Shown piece after piece: positions 17,316 to 24,748 of a stretch of 54,256 bases of DNA (positions are counted from its first letter, which is position 1; each line of letters begins with the position of its first letter). Under the pieces are notes generated by a model, which was not told the DNA's origin, made no database searches, and saw only the letters and a program-made list of their open reading frames with translations. The DNA comes from Oligoflexia bacterium. Its GTDB lineage: Bacteria > Bdellovibrionota_C > UBA2361 > JBGSMV01. The translations under genes and the position numbers were made by a program. The stretch lies in contig JAIBBU010000021.1 in the NCBI GenBank assembly GCA_019694515.1, positions 1 to 54,256 on the forward strand. The letters run 5' to 3'.

Positions 17316-18242
17316 CTACTGAAATACCAGGATGAATCTCATGTCAGGGGGAGATTCTTTACTAGCGGGTGCGGTCTTCCATAAAGCGGCGTGAAGTTCA
17401 GCGGGCAATGCCGTCAGCGAAAACCGTCTAAGTTCGGGAGCCGGCAGCATCGAGGCATTGCAGGCAGCGTGTCCTTTAGCCAGCGGCCTCGACACCACTA
17501 AATCGACCAGCTCCACCGGGCCCGGCGGCACATAGCCAAGCTTCATGTTCAAGGCTTCGCCTGGGTTCAGGTAAATATATCTCAGATTAAAGTCAATCGC
17601 GTTGTATCCCGAGAGACTGAAGAAAATATCAGCGGGGGCGATGCTGCTTTTCAGTAACGGATTAACCTTGGCGAGATATGCAGTCAGATCATAGCTCAGC
17701 GTGGCAGTAGCCTCTTTCGCGTTCCATTCCAACCGCATGGGCTTCGGATACAATGGAAAATCGGGCTGCTTGATCGATTCTTCATGCACCCGTTCCGGAT
17801 TCCATTCGAAGTTCGGCACCGCGCGAGACAGACCCAAAAAGCGGGGGCTAAGAAGCATCAGAGGATTGAGCAGTGTCAGACTCTCGAGCGAGTCACCAGC
17901 TCCGCAAAGTTTGTCTAGCCCATAATACTGGAATCCGGAGATCGTAACCCAAGGCTTAGCGGGATCAAGGCGCGAAAATAGCGGCTCCCAGCTATGATAT
18001 TCTGCGGCTAAAACATCTTGCGATTGTTTGAGCGACTCGGAACGCAGGTTTTGCAGCTGTCCCGCGGTAAAACCCGAGATATCAATCGGCTGCGCCAGGG
18101 CAATGCGGGCCGGGCTAGCCTGCTTTGAATCTTGACCTAAAGAGAGGCTATTTAGATTATCCGGCAGATCGCGACGGGTGCATCCGCCAAGCGTTAGCGC
18201 AACAAGAAAGAATATTATTTCTGCGGTTTTAAAGGCCGACAT
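17316..18242 (-). CDS. Putative lipoprotein, paralogue A of a two-member family
   Basis: The lipobox is clear (ALTLGGC, Cys at 21), so the 308-residue product is probably membrane-anchored after export. I know no family name. It is a paralogue of the lipoprotein at 22638-23579. Shared landmarks in order are QPIDISGFTAGQLQNLR, SGFQYYG, DFPLYPKPMRLEW, TATLSYDLTAYL, SGYNAIDFNLRYIYL, FSLTALPAEL and PDMRFILVF. The strong Tyr/Phe pattern suggests a compact beta-rich domain. The two copies bracket the second TadE/TadG set and both point away from its direction, so a role in assembly or anchoring of the pilus is plausible but unproven. Confidence 0.8.
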   Translation of the reverse strand: MSAFKTAEIIFFLVALTLGGCTRRDLPDNLNSLSLGQDSKQASPARIALAQPIDISGFTAGQLQNLRSESLKQSQDVLAAEYHSWEPLFSRLDPAKPWVTISGFQYYGLDKLCGAGDSLESLTLLNPLMLLSPRFLGLSRAVPNFEWNPERVHEESIKQPDFPLYPKPMRLEWNAKEATATLSYDLTAYLAKVNPLLKSSIAPADIFFSLSGYNAIDFNLRYIYLNPGEALNMKLGYVPPGPVELVDLVVSRPLAKGHAACNASMLPAPELRRFSLTALPAELHAALWKTAPASKESPPDMRFILVFQ

Positions 18243-18335
18243 TGCTCTAAGCTATCGCATCTAGCGACAAGGCGACCAGAGGTCTATTTGCTCCCGCTGG
18301 GAAGGAACGAAGTCAAAATCACTCCGTATATTGGC

Positions 18336-18752
18336 CTACTCGAACCCAACTGGCCTTTCAAACCCGACATCTCCAAGATCCCCATCGCCGCGCTCACCGC
18401 CACCGTCACCGATCCGAATGTTATTATCATCGCCGCAGTGCGTGGTGGACGACCCTCCACCCTCTACACAAAAACCTCCATCGCTATTCCCAGCACCGTT
18501 TGCTGCGGCCGGCCGGCCTGCGACGACGCCGCCACAGTTGGCTGGATTTCCCATGCACGCGTATGCAGCATAAAAATGGCCATTAATGCCGGAGGATTCG
18601 GTGCCTCCACCCAGCGGACTACGTCCTGCTACACCATTCACTGCGGTAGTCGCCGTGACCATTACAAGCGCGATCACGAGGGAGTTCTCGACCAGATTGG
18701 CGGCACGCTGCTGGGTGAACAGCCGGCGAAGAATGGAGTTTCGCATTTTCAT
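18336..18752 (-). CDS. Flp-pilin-like protein with long Gly/Asp/Cys tail
   Basis: The 138-residue product starts with a basic leader (KMRNSILRRLFTQQRA), then ANLVENSLVIALVMVTATTAV. This is the Flp/type IVc pilin pattern with Glu at +5, but with Ala rather than Gly before the cut and Asn rather than Tyr after Glu. A normal Flp pilin stops after the helix. Here about 95 residues follow, rich in Gly, Asp and Asn, with four Cys (YACMG, NCGG, GFCVEG, THCGDD). GTGAGG lies five bases before the ATG, a good ribosome binding site. The opposite strand has a longer open frame (18288-18854), which I regard as a shadow of the GC-rich tail. Confidence 0.75.
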   Translation of the reverse strand: MKMRNSILRRLFTQQRAANLVENSLVIALVMVTATTAVNGVAGRSPLGGGTESSGINGHFYAAYACMGNPANCGGVVAGRPAAANGAGNSDGGFCVEGGGSSTTHCGDDNNIRIGDGGGERGDGDLGDVGFERPVGFE

Positions 18753-18924
18753 TTAAACCTCACGTTAAGCAGATCATCCAAAACTGATTCAAAGTCCCTA
18801 AGAAAAATGCGTAGCTGTTGTGAAGATGGAGAGCAGCTGTCCTGGTTATGCTGATGAATCTTCGAACTATCTAAATACCTCATACTACGGTACATTAGAG
18901 AAAGCCCTCGCAGGCTTCGTATAC

Positions 18925-19692
18925 TTATTCGTCAGGGTTGGGGGTAAGACTAAAGCCCCCGACAATAACTTTTACGCCAGGACCTGCCGGAATATCAGGA
19001 TTAATGTCGCGGTCATATTCCGATAAGAAGGCCCGCACCTTACGATGAAATTCCTTGGATTGATCCATGATCCAGCGGCGGATCTTTGGAAGCTCATGCT
19101 TAGCGATATTGTCGTATTCTGTATGGATATGGACGTTTGAGATCTTCGGCTGTTTAGTGACGTTTTCTTCTACGCCGACCAAGAGTGCGTCGACATCGCG
19201 AGATACCAGGGCGAATCCGGCTTTGGGATCGGCGGCATAAGTTTGCATCGCCAACAACAGCTGCAGCCCCTCCTCGGTTACAACTGCGTATCCGGCGCGC
19301 ACCATCTCCTCTGCGACAGCGCTTGGATTTAGGCTCTTACTGACATCTTTGGCAAGCTTCCAAAAATCACTATTTACGCCGCGATAAGGCAGTATTCTCG
19401 GCTGCCCTTCCGCATCCACGAAACGCTTATCGTAGCGCCATTGGCTCATAACACGTGAAATTGTGGTGTCGGGCTGTACTAATAGATCTTTCTTACGCTT
19501 CAGAATGCGATTGATCTCTTCGCGATAAATGCCGGTCATCATGCTTAGACGGCTGAGGGTGAATTCCTGGTTTTTGCTCTCAGCCTCTGCCTTAGCGGCG
19601 TCTACAAAAGCCAGCTTAGCTGCCTCGCTAAGCTGCTTGTGAGAAATAGAGTGCTTAAGGCAAAAGCGCGCTAACGGCCTCAGCAGCTCCAC
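18925..19692 (-). CDS. DUF6502-like protein with N-terminal helix-turn-helix
   Basis: The 255-residue cytosolic product begins with a helical section (LARFCLKHSISHKQLSEAAKLAFVDAA). A likely helix-turn-helix follows (FTLSRLSMMTGIYREEINRILKRKK), then SRVMSQWRYDKRFVDAEGQPRILPYRG. This order matches what I recall for the DUF6502 family, whose role is unknown. The middle part (HIHTEYDNIAKHELPKIRRWIMDQ) is polar and helical, and the C-terminus is Gly/Pro-rich. It is divergent from pilus set 2 and could regulate it. The name rests on recall of the conserved central pattern and would need a profile search. Confidence 0.7.
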   Translation of the reverse strand: MELLRPLARFCLKHSISHKQLSEAAKLAFVDAAKAEAESKNQEFTLSRLSMMTGIYREEINRILKRKKDLLVQPDTTISRVMSQWRYDKRFVDAEGQPRILPYRGVNSDFWKLAKDVSKSLNPSAVAEEMVRAGYAVVTEEGLQLLLAMQTYAADPKAGFALVSRDVDALLVGVEENVTKQPKISNVHIHTEYDNIAKHELPKIRRWIMDQSKEFHRKVRAFLSEYDRDINPDIPAGPGVKVIVGGFSLTPNPDE

Positions 19693-19755
19693 AACAACCG
19701 AATACCAAATGCCTTCCGTATCCAGTGACAGCTCCTTAGTTTAATTTGCTCTTTT

Positions 19756-19773
19756 TTTGCACACAGATTGCAT
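19756..19773 (+). promoter_or_regulatory. Promoter-like motif TTTGCAC-N5-TTGCAT before pilus set 2
   Basis: The site TTTGCACACAGATTGCAT is preceded by CTTTTTTT. It is the plus-strand twin of the site at 8418-8435. If it is a -24/-12 promoter, the start would be near 19783 and the leader about 48 bases, almost the same as for set 1. The first G of the sigma-54 -24 element is T in both copies, so the sigma-54 reading is tentative. Confidence 0.45.
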
Positions 19774-19831
19774 CGTCACTCTGTAGAAGAAACTTTATAG
19801 TAAAAAAATCTGTAATTTCAATAAATTGCTC

Positions 19832-20422
19832 ATGAAAGACGAGAAGCAAAATTTAAAAAAATTGTGGATGGGGCTTTCCCAAGCACTTAAGCGGCTCGTT
19901 CGTCTGTACGAGTTACGCGTACATAATGATAAGGTTTCTGAAGCCGGTTCGGTAGTGATTGAATGCGCGGTCACATTTCCGGTGTTTTCTTCCATTATCT
20001 TTGCCGGAATTGTGGCAGTAAACGTGGCGCATCAGGCCATTATTCTGCAGAACGCTACAGACCATGCCTCTCGATACGCGGCGCTCGGCTATATTCTTCC
20101 CGGGGATTCAGACGGAATCGATTCTGTCCGTGCCCGAATCCAAACACTCGCCGGTTTTGAACTGGATGACGGAGCATTCTCCGTGTGTAAGGTTGCACCG
20201 GGCAATACTCACTGCGACGGGGCCTCGAATACGCGAGGAGGTGAGAATGAGTGGATCTTAATTCAGGCGCGAAAAACCATTCCCGTATTCGCCGGTATAG
20301 GCAATATTACCATTAGTGCTTCAACAACCGCGCCCAACGAACCTGGCTTTACACTGCACGTTCCTGGCACCGGCGGAGCAGACCCTCTCTCACCAAGACC
20401 ACTCGAGGAACAGGGCGCCTAA
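19832..20422 (+). CDS. TadE-like pseudopilin (set 2, first gene)
   Basis: The ATG at 19832 is preferred over an in-frame TTG at 19826. The 196-residue product has a long basic leader (about 37 residues, as in the first gene of set 1). EAGSVVIECAVTFPVFSSIIFAGIVAVN follows: Gly at -1, Glu at +5, then a hydrophobic helix, the TadE signature. HASRYAALGYILPG continues the pilin helix. Two later cysteines (SVCKVAPGNTHCDG) may form a disulfide outside the cell. It probably becomes a minor pilin or assembly factor after the prepilin peptidase cuts it. Its 3' end overlaps the next gene by up to 107 bases if that gene starts at its GTG. Confidence 0.85.
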   Translation: MKDEKQNLKKLWMGLSQALKRLVRLYELRVHNDKVSEAGSVVIECAVTFPVFSSIIFAGIVAVNVAHQAIILQNATDHASRYAALGYILPGDSDGIDSVRARIQTLAGFELDDGAFSVCKVAPGNTHCDGASNTRGGENEWILIQARKTIPVFAGIGNITISASTTAPNEPGFTLHVPGTGGADPLSPRPLEEQGA

Positions 20423-21008
20423 GATCATTCGACCAGGCCGTTGTTCTAGCTCAAATTTACAGTCAGGGATGGGCGTTATTGAATGTGCGATTTTAATTCC
20501 ATTTGTACTCTTCTTCACCCTAAATTGTATTGAGTTCTCGCGGGCGTTCAGCGCCAATCTTCAGCTGACCTCGGTGGTGCGCGAGCTGAGCATCGCCGCC
20601 TTTAGGCAGTGCGCTAACCGGAGTGATGACCAGATTGGAAGCTGCTTGAGGGATATCCTGGGTCAAGCGGGACCGAATGCTCGTGAACGGCTGCCGGGAA
20701 GCGGTATTATTCTTAGTGTTTATAAGTGGCGCCCAGCGGCTGGAGCGAGCGCCCCATTCCATATCTACCTTGCAGCACTGGAAGCGGATCAAGCAGCCGC
20801 AGAGGACAGTCGATATTCTGTAGCAGCATTTGGAGATGATTCGCTCGAACCCCCTCCCGCCGGTACCCCGGCGCGAACACTCTTCGATCATGGGACGATG
20901 CTGATGGCTGAGCTCCGATATACCTATACCCCTCTGATACCTTTTCTCACCGATGGCATTGGGTATTTTGTTGGAGGGCGGGAGTTCTATGCCGCCGCTG
21001 TGCTCTAA
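20316..21008 (+). CDS. TadE-like pseudopilin (set 2, second gene)
   Basis: The 230-residue frame has a clear TadE motif, SGMGVIECAILIPFVLFFTLNCIEFSRAF, with Glu at +5 after Gly and a single helix. ELSIAAFRQCANRSDDQIGSC then forms the extracytoplasmic helix with paired Cys. The start is uncertain. The open frame begins with GTG at 20316, inside the upstream gene, giving an unusually polar 50-residue leader. No good ATG lies between that gene's stop at 20422 and the motif apart from the one within it at 20467. The gene runs into the start of the TadG gene. It matches the second gene of set 1 in order and type. Confidence 0.82.
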   Translation: MLQQPRPTNLALHCTFLAPAEQTLSHQDHSRNRAPKIIRPGRCSSSNLQSGMGVIECAILIPFVLFFTLNCIEFSRAFSANLQLTSVVRELSIAAFRQCANRSDDQIGSCLRDILGQAGPNARERLPGSGIILSVYKWRPAAGASAPFHIYLAALEADQAAAEDSRYSVAAFGDDSLEPPPAGTPARTLFDHGTMLMAELRYTYTPLIPFLTDGIGYFVGGREFYAAAVL

Positions 21009-22611
21009 GATGAAAAAAGGAAACGCAGAAACGGGAATTTATCTGGTGCTGCTGGTTCTCGGTAGCGCCGCGATCCTGAGTATCTTTGCGCTCGCTTTCG
21101 ACGCCTCGCGTTTATATCTGATCAGCAAGCAGGTCCAGACTTCTGCCGATGCCGCTGCCATGGCCACGGCTCGGCTGCTTGTAATGAATCCTACCCTCGA
21201 CATTCCTACCGCACAGCAGCAAGGCTTCGAAATTTTGAAGCAGAACCTTGCGCTCAGTAAAATTGAACCGGCCGAAATCGATGCGTTAGCCCAAGATGGC
21301 TCGGATACGATCACGATCAGCCCGCTAAAGGATCAGGTAGAGGTGTATGTAAATATCCGCACGCCAACGATCCTGATCCGTATGCTTCCCGGAGTGGCCC
21401 ATTGGGTGCAGGTTGGGCGCCGTGCGACTGTCAAGAACTTAACGTTAGAAGTGGTGCTGGTGCTCGATGGTTCGAGCTCGATGCTGGATATCATTTCTTC
21501 ACCTCCACCCGAGTGTGCATTAACCGCCAACAAGCTGTGTGCGGCTAAGGTGGCGGCTCGTCGATTCGTCGACATGTTATTGCCACTCGATCGGCTCGCT
21601 GTTGTATCTTTTGCGTCCGATTATGTTTCCGAGAACGGCACGCCGAACGCTGACTACCTGGATGATGCGCGGGTGGAATATCCTTGCCGCACTTACACCT
21701 ATAATAATCCGTCTGGCGGCCCCCCGCCCGCTCCTCCGGCGAGCTGCCCGGCATATCCTTTTGTCACCGCCGGGGCTTATGGCTCTTCTGCCAGAGAGGA
21801 CGTCAAAACTGCCATTAGCTCATATTACACCTGGGGCAACACTAACACCGGGGCTGGATTGAACCGTGCCGGGGCTGTCTTCAGTGCCGCCCCTCCCGCC
21901 GCCAATACAGTGCGGATTGTGCTGCTTCTGACTGACGGCAATCCCTATCTCGACCCACACAACTCCGGCTCACCGGTATATTGGACCAACGGCTCACTGG
22001 CGTACGTAAGTGATACCCCGATCCCTAATCGCGCGCATCAAATCTCCCCCTCTCTCTGTCCTCAAGCGTCGATGCTGCAATCAGCGTCCATATCATGCAG
22101 CGACACCAACCCGATTTATAATGGATGTTTTACCACCACGAGTGGCGCTCCCTCTGCGATTGGGGAAGCTCGCCGGCGGCTGGCTGCGCTCGACGCTATA
22201 ATGGAAGCAGATGCGCTGCGTGATATGGGGGTAGTAATCTATACAATCGGCGTAGGATCACCGGATACAGCCACCCAGTTCACTCCATTCCAGGACGGAG
22301 TAAACTGGCTCGGACCTCCGCACGTGCCGACGCTTAGCTTCGAAGCCCCGCGCCATGCCGATCTGATCAAACAATTATTGCTGATTAGGCTCGCCAATGA
22401 GCAACCCCTCATGTCCACCCCGCCGAGCAATTTGACGCCGCCCTCGCCAGTGCCGAGTCTTTCATATTATTGGGACTTTCCTTGCGTCCCACGCGGCGCC
22501 GATATTGCGAACCGTCCGCAAGGACAGTTCGTGATCGCGAGCAACGGCACGCAGTTGGTTAGAGCTTTCGAGAGCATCGCGCTTAGAATCCGAACGCGCT
22601 TCGGCGACTAG
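20989..22611 (+). CDS. TadG-like pilus assembly protein 2 with intact vWA domain
   Basis: After a basic start comes a membrane helix (GIYLVLLVLGSAAILSIFALAFDASRLYL) and the TadG opening KQVQTSADAAAMATARLLV. From about residue 155 there is a von Willebrand A domain with all metal-site elements: VLDGSSSM (DxSxS), the threonine in GNTNTGAGLNRAG and LLTDGNP. Such domains bind divalent metal and adhesive partners outside the membrane. The C-terminus (STPP, WDFPCVPRG) is shared with TadG 1 at 5251. The longest frame starts at 20953; ATG at 20989 follows GGGAG and is preferred, with ATG at 21010 also possible. It overlaps the upstream gene's end, so translation is probably coupled. Confidence 0.88.
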   Translation: MPPLCSKMKKGNAETGIYLVLLVLGSAAILSIFALAFDASRLYLISKQVQTSADAAAMATARLLVMNPTLDIPTAQQQGFEILKQNLALSKIEPAEIDALAQDGSDTITISPLKDQVEVYVNIRTPTILIRMLPGVAHWVQVGRRATVKNLTLEVVLVLDGSSSMLDIISSPPPECALTANKLCAAKVAARRFVDMLLPLDRLAVVSFASDYVSENGTPNADYLDDARVEYPCRTYTYNNPSGGPPPAPPASCPAYPFVTAGAYGSSAREDVKTAISSYYTWGNTNTGAGLNRAGAVFSAAPPAANTVRIVLLLTDGNPYLDPHNSGSPVYWTNGSLAYVSDTPIPNRAHQISPSLCPQASMLQSASISCSDTNPIYNGCFTTTSGAPSAIGEARRRLAALDAIMEADALRDMGVVIYTIGVGSPDTATQFTPFQDGVNWLGPPHVPTLSFEAPRHADLIKQLLLIRLANEQPLMSTPPSNLTPPSPVPSLSYYWDFPCVPRGADIANRPQGQFVIASNGTQLVRAFESIALRIRTRFGD

Positions 22612-22637
22612 GGTCTCCTCCCGCCGCCTGCGGAGAA

Positions 22638-23579
22638 CTAATCGAAATTAATTTCAAATCGCACGTCTGGAGCTATGTTGATGTCGGCGGGCGCCTCTCT
22701 CCAAAGCTTCACGACCAGTTTGGCGGGAAGATCGCTAAAGCGAAAAACTCGGAAGAAAGTTGAAGGAGTTCCCGCCAAATCGTAGGAGATATTACAGCCT
22801 GCCGCATATCCGCAACCGTCAGTGGTAAAGAATCCTGACAGCACCTTAAAAGCCTTGCCTCGATCATTCGGGTTCACAATATTACTCGACTCACCCATCG
22901 CCGCGTACATGTACCGATATCCGAAATCGAGCGCGTTGTAGGAGATCAACGAGAAACTCGCTTGCGCGACGGTAAGCTCTTTTTCCGCATAGCGATTCAG
23001 CTGCTGGATATAATCTGAAAGATGATAGCTAATCTCAGCCCGTCCCTCGGACGGATGCCAGATGAAAGAGTGCGCCTTGGGATAATAAGGGAAATCGCTG
23101 CGATCTAGATCCTGCTCGGTAACTTTATTCGGGTCCCATTTGAGATTCTTTTCGTACCAGATTGTAAGTCCCCAGAACTCAGGTGAGACTAAGAGGTAGG
23201 GAGTAAGCAGCAAGCGCGATTCGATGGCCTTTCCGAGGACGCTGTTTTCCCCACGCCCATAGAAAGCATAGCCTTTTAGGCCATACCAATATCCGCCGCT
23301 CTTTAGCTCGCTAAACACCTCAGGGCTCGGAACGTAGTCCCCGCCCAAGAGTTGCGGACTGGAGTTCACCATGTTCTTTCGCAGCCCTAGTACCTGATCT
23401 GCGCTTAAAGTGTTCAGCTCAATCGGCTCAGTCACTCCCAGTATCATTTCCCCGCTCGATTTTGCGGCGGATCCGAGAGCCAATGAGTTCGAGTGTGGAG
23501 AATTAGAGCGACATGACAGAAGGGTCAGCGAAACCAGAAGATAAAGAGCTAACCTTCGAAACAGAATCATCTTTGACAT
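22638..23579 (-). CDS. Putative lipoprotein, paralogue B of a two-member family
   Basis: The longest frame begins at 23642, but the signal peptide proper (MSKMILFRRLALYLLVSLTLLSC) begins at 23579 or 23570 and ends in a lipobox-like LLSC. The mature region shares with the 17316 lipoprotein the blocks VTEPIELNTLSADQVLGLR, GYAFYG, DFPYYPKAHSFIW, AEISYHLSDYI, ISYNALDFGYRYMY, FRFSDLPAKL and PDVRFEINF. Unlike A, it has extra Cys residues (DGCGYAAGCN). The gene converges on the end of the TadG 2 gene with a 26-base gap. The function is unknown; pairing of both copies around the pilus set suggests a link with the envelope part of that system. Confidence 0.78.
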   Translation of the reverse strand: MSKMILFRRLALYLLVSLTLLSCRSNSPHSNSLALGSAAKSSGEMILGVTEPIELNTLSADQVLGLRKNMVNSSPQLLGGDYVPSPEVFSELKSGGYWYGLKGYAFYGRGENSVLGKAIESRLLLTPYLLVSPEFWGLTIWYEKNLKWDPNKVTEQDLDRSDFPYYPKAHSFIWHPSEGRAEISYHLSDYIQQLNRYAEKELTVAQASFSLISYNALDFGYRYMYAAMGESSNIVNPNDRGKAFKVLSGFFTTDGCGYAAGCNISYDLAGTPSTFFRVFRFSDLPAKLVVKLWREAPADINIAPDVRFEINFD

Positions 23580-23656
23580 CTCAAATCGGAAAGGAGCCTG
23601 CAGCTTAAATCGAGTGTACTCATGAAGCACCTTTAGAGCCAAGCAGCGCTCATATT

Positions 23657-23707
23657 ATGAGGACAACAGAACTCCTGCTTTTCCATTGACCCTTCAGCGT
23701 CCTCGAG
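23657..23707. repeat. Possible remnant of the MITE-flank repeat
   Basis: ATGAGGACAACAGAACTCCT with GCTTTTCC resembles TTCGAGGACAGAATTCCTGC at 16604-16623 apart from a three-base insertion. GTCCTCGA then follows as the inverse arm. The surrounding gap 23580-23969 otherwise shows only a T-rich motif at 23744-23765 (minus strand GTTGTCTTTATTTTGCAAAT) and no convincing gene. Confidence 0.4.
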
Positions 23708-23969
23708 AAGGCCTTCAGGCGCCCGCTGCGACTTATTAAAGGTAATTTGCAAAATAAAGACAACTAACTGTTTTCGCTCAAGAAAATGCGGCGAGCTGTC
23801 GACAACTCTCTTAGATTGAGTTTCAAAAGGAGCATTATCCCTTAATACACGACGCAATCAGTACGAAATCTTCCGATTTACCGGGGGCGTAAACCCACAT
23901 TCTGCTAGCTGAATAGGCCCTTAGCCTTAAAGCCTAACTTCTACCCGCCGACCTGCCGATTTAAGGGGT

Positions 23970-24626
23970 ATGGGAAAGCAGCGGAAGTTCGTCACTCGGG
24001 TGAGATATCTTGATCAGAACGGCGCGACACTTGTCGAATATGCGCTGTTGTTGGGGTTAATCGCAGGCGCGGTCATGATTGGTCTGCCTGATTTTACCGG
24101 CTCAGTTAACACGACCCTCGAAAATGCATCGAATAGCTTTGGACCAGGGCCTAGTCTCGGCTCAGGAAACAATGACGGCGGTGGAGGACCCGGAGATGCT
24201 CCTGAAAATCCAGGAGGCGAGGGTCCATGCTTCTTGGCCGGAACGCTGATCGAAATGGCAGATGGATCTTTCACTCCGATTGAGGAGATCAAAGTCGGTG
24301 ACATCGTGCGCGGCTTCAATGACAAAGACGGAAAGTTCGGGGCTTATCCTGTCGTAAGACTGTTTGTGCATCCCAATATCAATGGCTACATGCTGGTAAA
24401 TGACGAATTGAAAGTTACATCTAACCACGCCTTCTTTGCCCACGGTGAATGGGTCCAGCTTAAGAAATTGAGTGTCGGAGATTTGCTGACAAACCGCGAA
24501 GGCAAACCTACGCCGCTGCGTTCAATCAAGCAGATCGATGAGATCGTAACGACCTACAACTTTGAGGTAGATACGGTCCACACCTATGTGGCCGGGGGCT
24601 ACGTAGTACACAACGCGAATAAATAA
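23970..24626 (+). CDS. Flp-type pilin fused to a Hint (intein/hedgehog) autoprocessing domain
   Basis: Residues 1-18 are a basic leader ending in Gly. Residues 19-40 (ATLVEYALLLGLIAGAVMIG) are a perfect Flp pilin core with Glu at +5 and Tyr at +6. A Gly/Pro/Asn-rich linker (57-86) leads to a complete Hint domain: C87-FLAGTLIEMADGS (block A), IEEIKVGDIV, TSNHAFF (block B, His153), LKKLSVGDLLT, then YNFEVDTVHTYVAGGYVVHN (block F/G, His214-Asn215). Only ANK follows. Hint domains cleave or splice at the leading Cys and the final Asn. Because no Cys, Ser or Thr follows Asn215, I expect cleavage rather than splicing. Export, pilin processing and self-cleavage could thus be linked. The prepilin peptidase gene lies next door. 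RBS AAGGGG is very close to the ATG. Confidence 0.93.
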   Translation: MGKQRKFVTRVRYLDQNGATLVEYALLLGLIAGAVMIGLPDFTGSVNTTLENASNSFGPGPSLGSGNNDGGGGPGDAPENPGGEGPCFLAGTLIEMADGSFTPIEEIKVGDIVRGFNDKDGKFGAYPVVRLFVHPNINGYMLVNDELKVTSNHAFFAHGEWVQLKKLSVGDLLTNREGKPTPLRSIKQIDEIVTTYNFEVDTVHTYVAGGYVVHNANK

Positions 24627-24711
24627 GGAGCCCGAGAGGATTCGCGGTTACTAAGCGCGATATCCCTAGGCTCTCCTTGTCTCGAGATTGATCACAAGTA
24701 GAATTACGGGA

Positions 24712-24748
24712 CCGCTTTTCTCTAGAATCCGCTTTTCTCTAGAATCCG
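24712..24748. repeat. Two-copy 17-bp tandem repeat at the pilD stop codon
   Basis: CCGCTTTTCTCTAGAAT occurs twice in a row and the second copy is followed by CCG. The minus-strand prepilin peptidase stop (TAG at 24739-24741) lies in the second unit, so the duplication occurred at the gene's end without altering it. No further copies were seen. Confidence 0.8.

Noticed and set aside
18288..18854. 188-residue open frame on the plus strand opposite the Flp-like gene
   Set aside because: It lacks a ribosome binding site and any recognised motif; the minus-strand frame has a pilin core and a good ribosome binding site, so this is a shadow of the GC-rich tail.
23633..23857. 74-residue minus-strand frame upstream of lipoprotein B
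   Set aside because: Composition is non-specific, it covers a repeat remnant and has no convincing start or motif.
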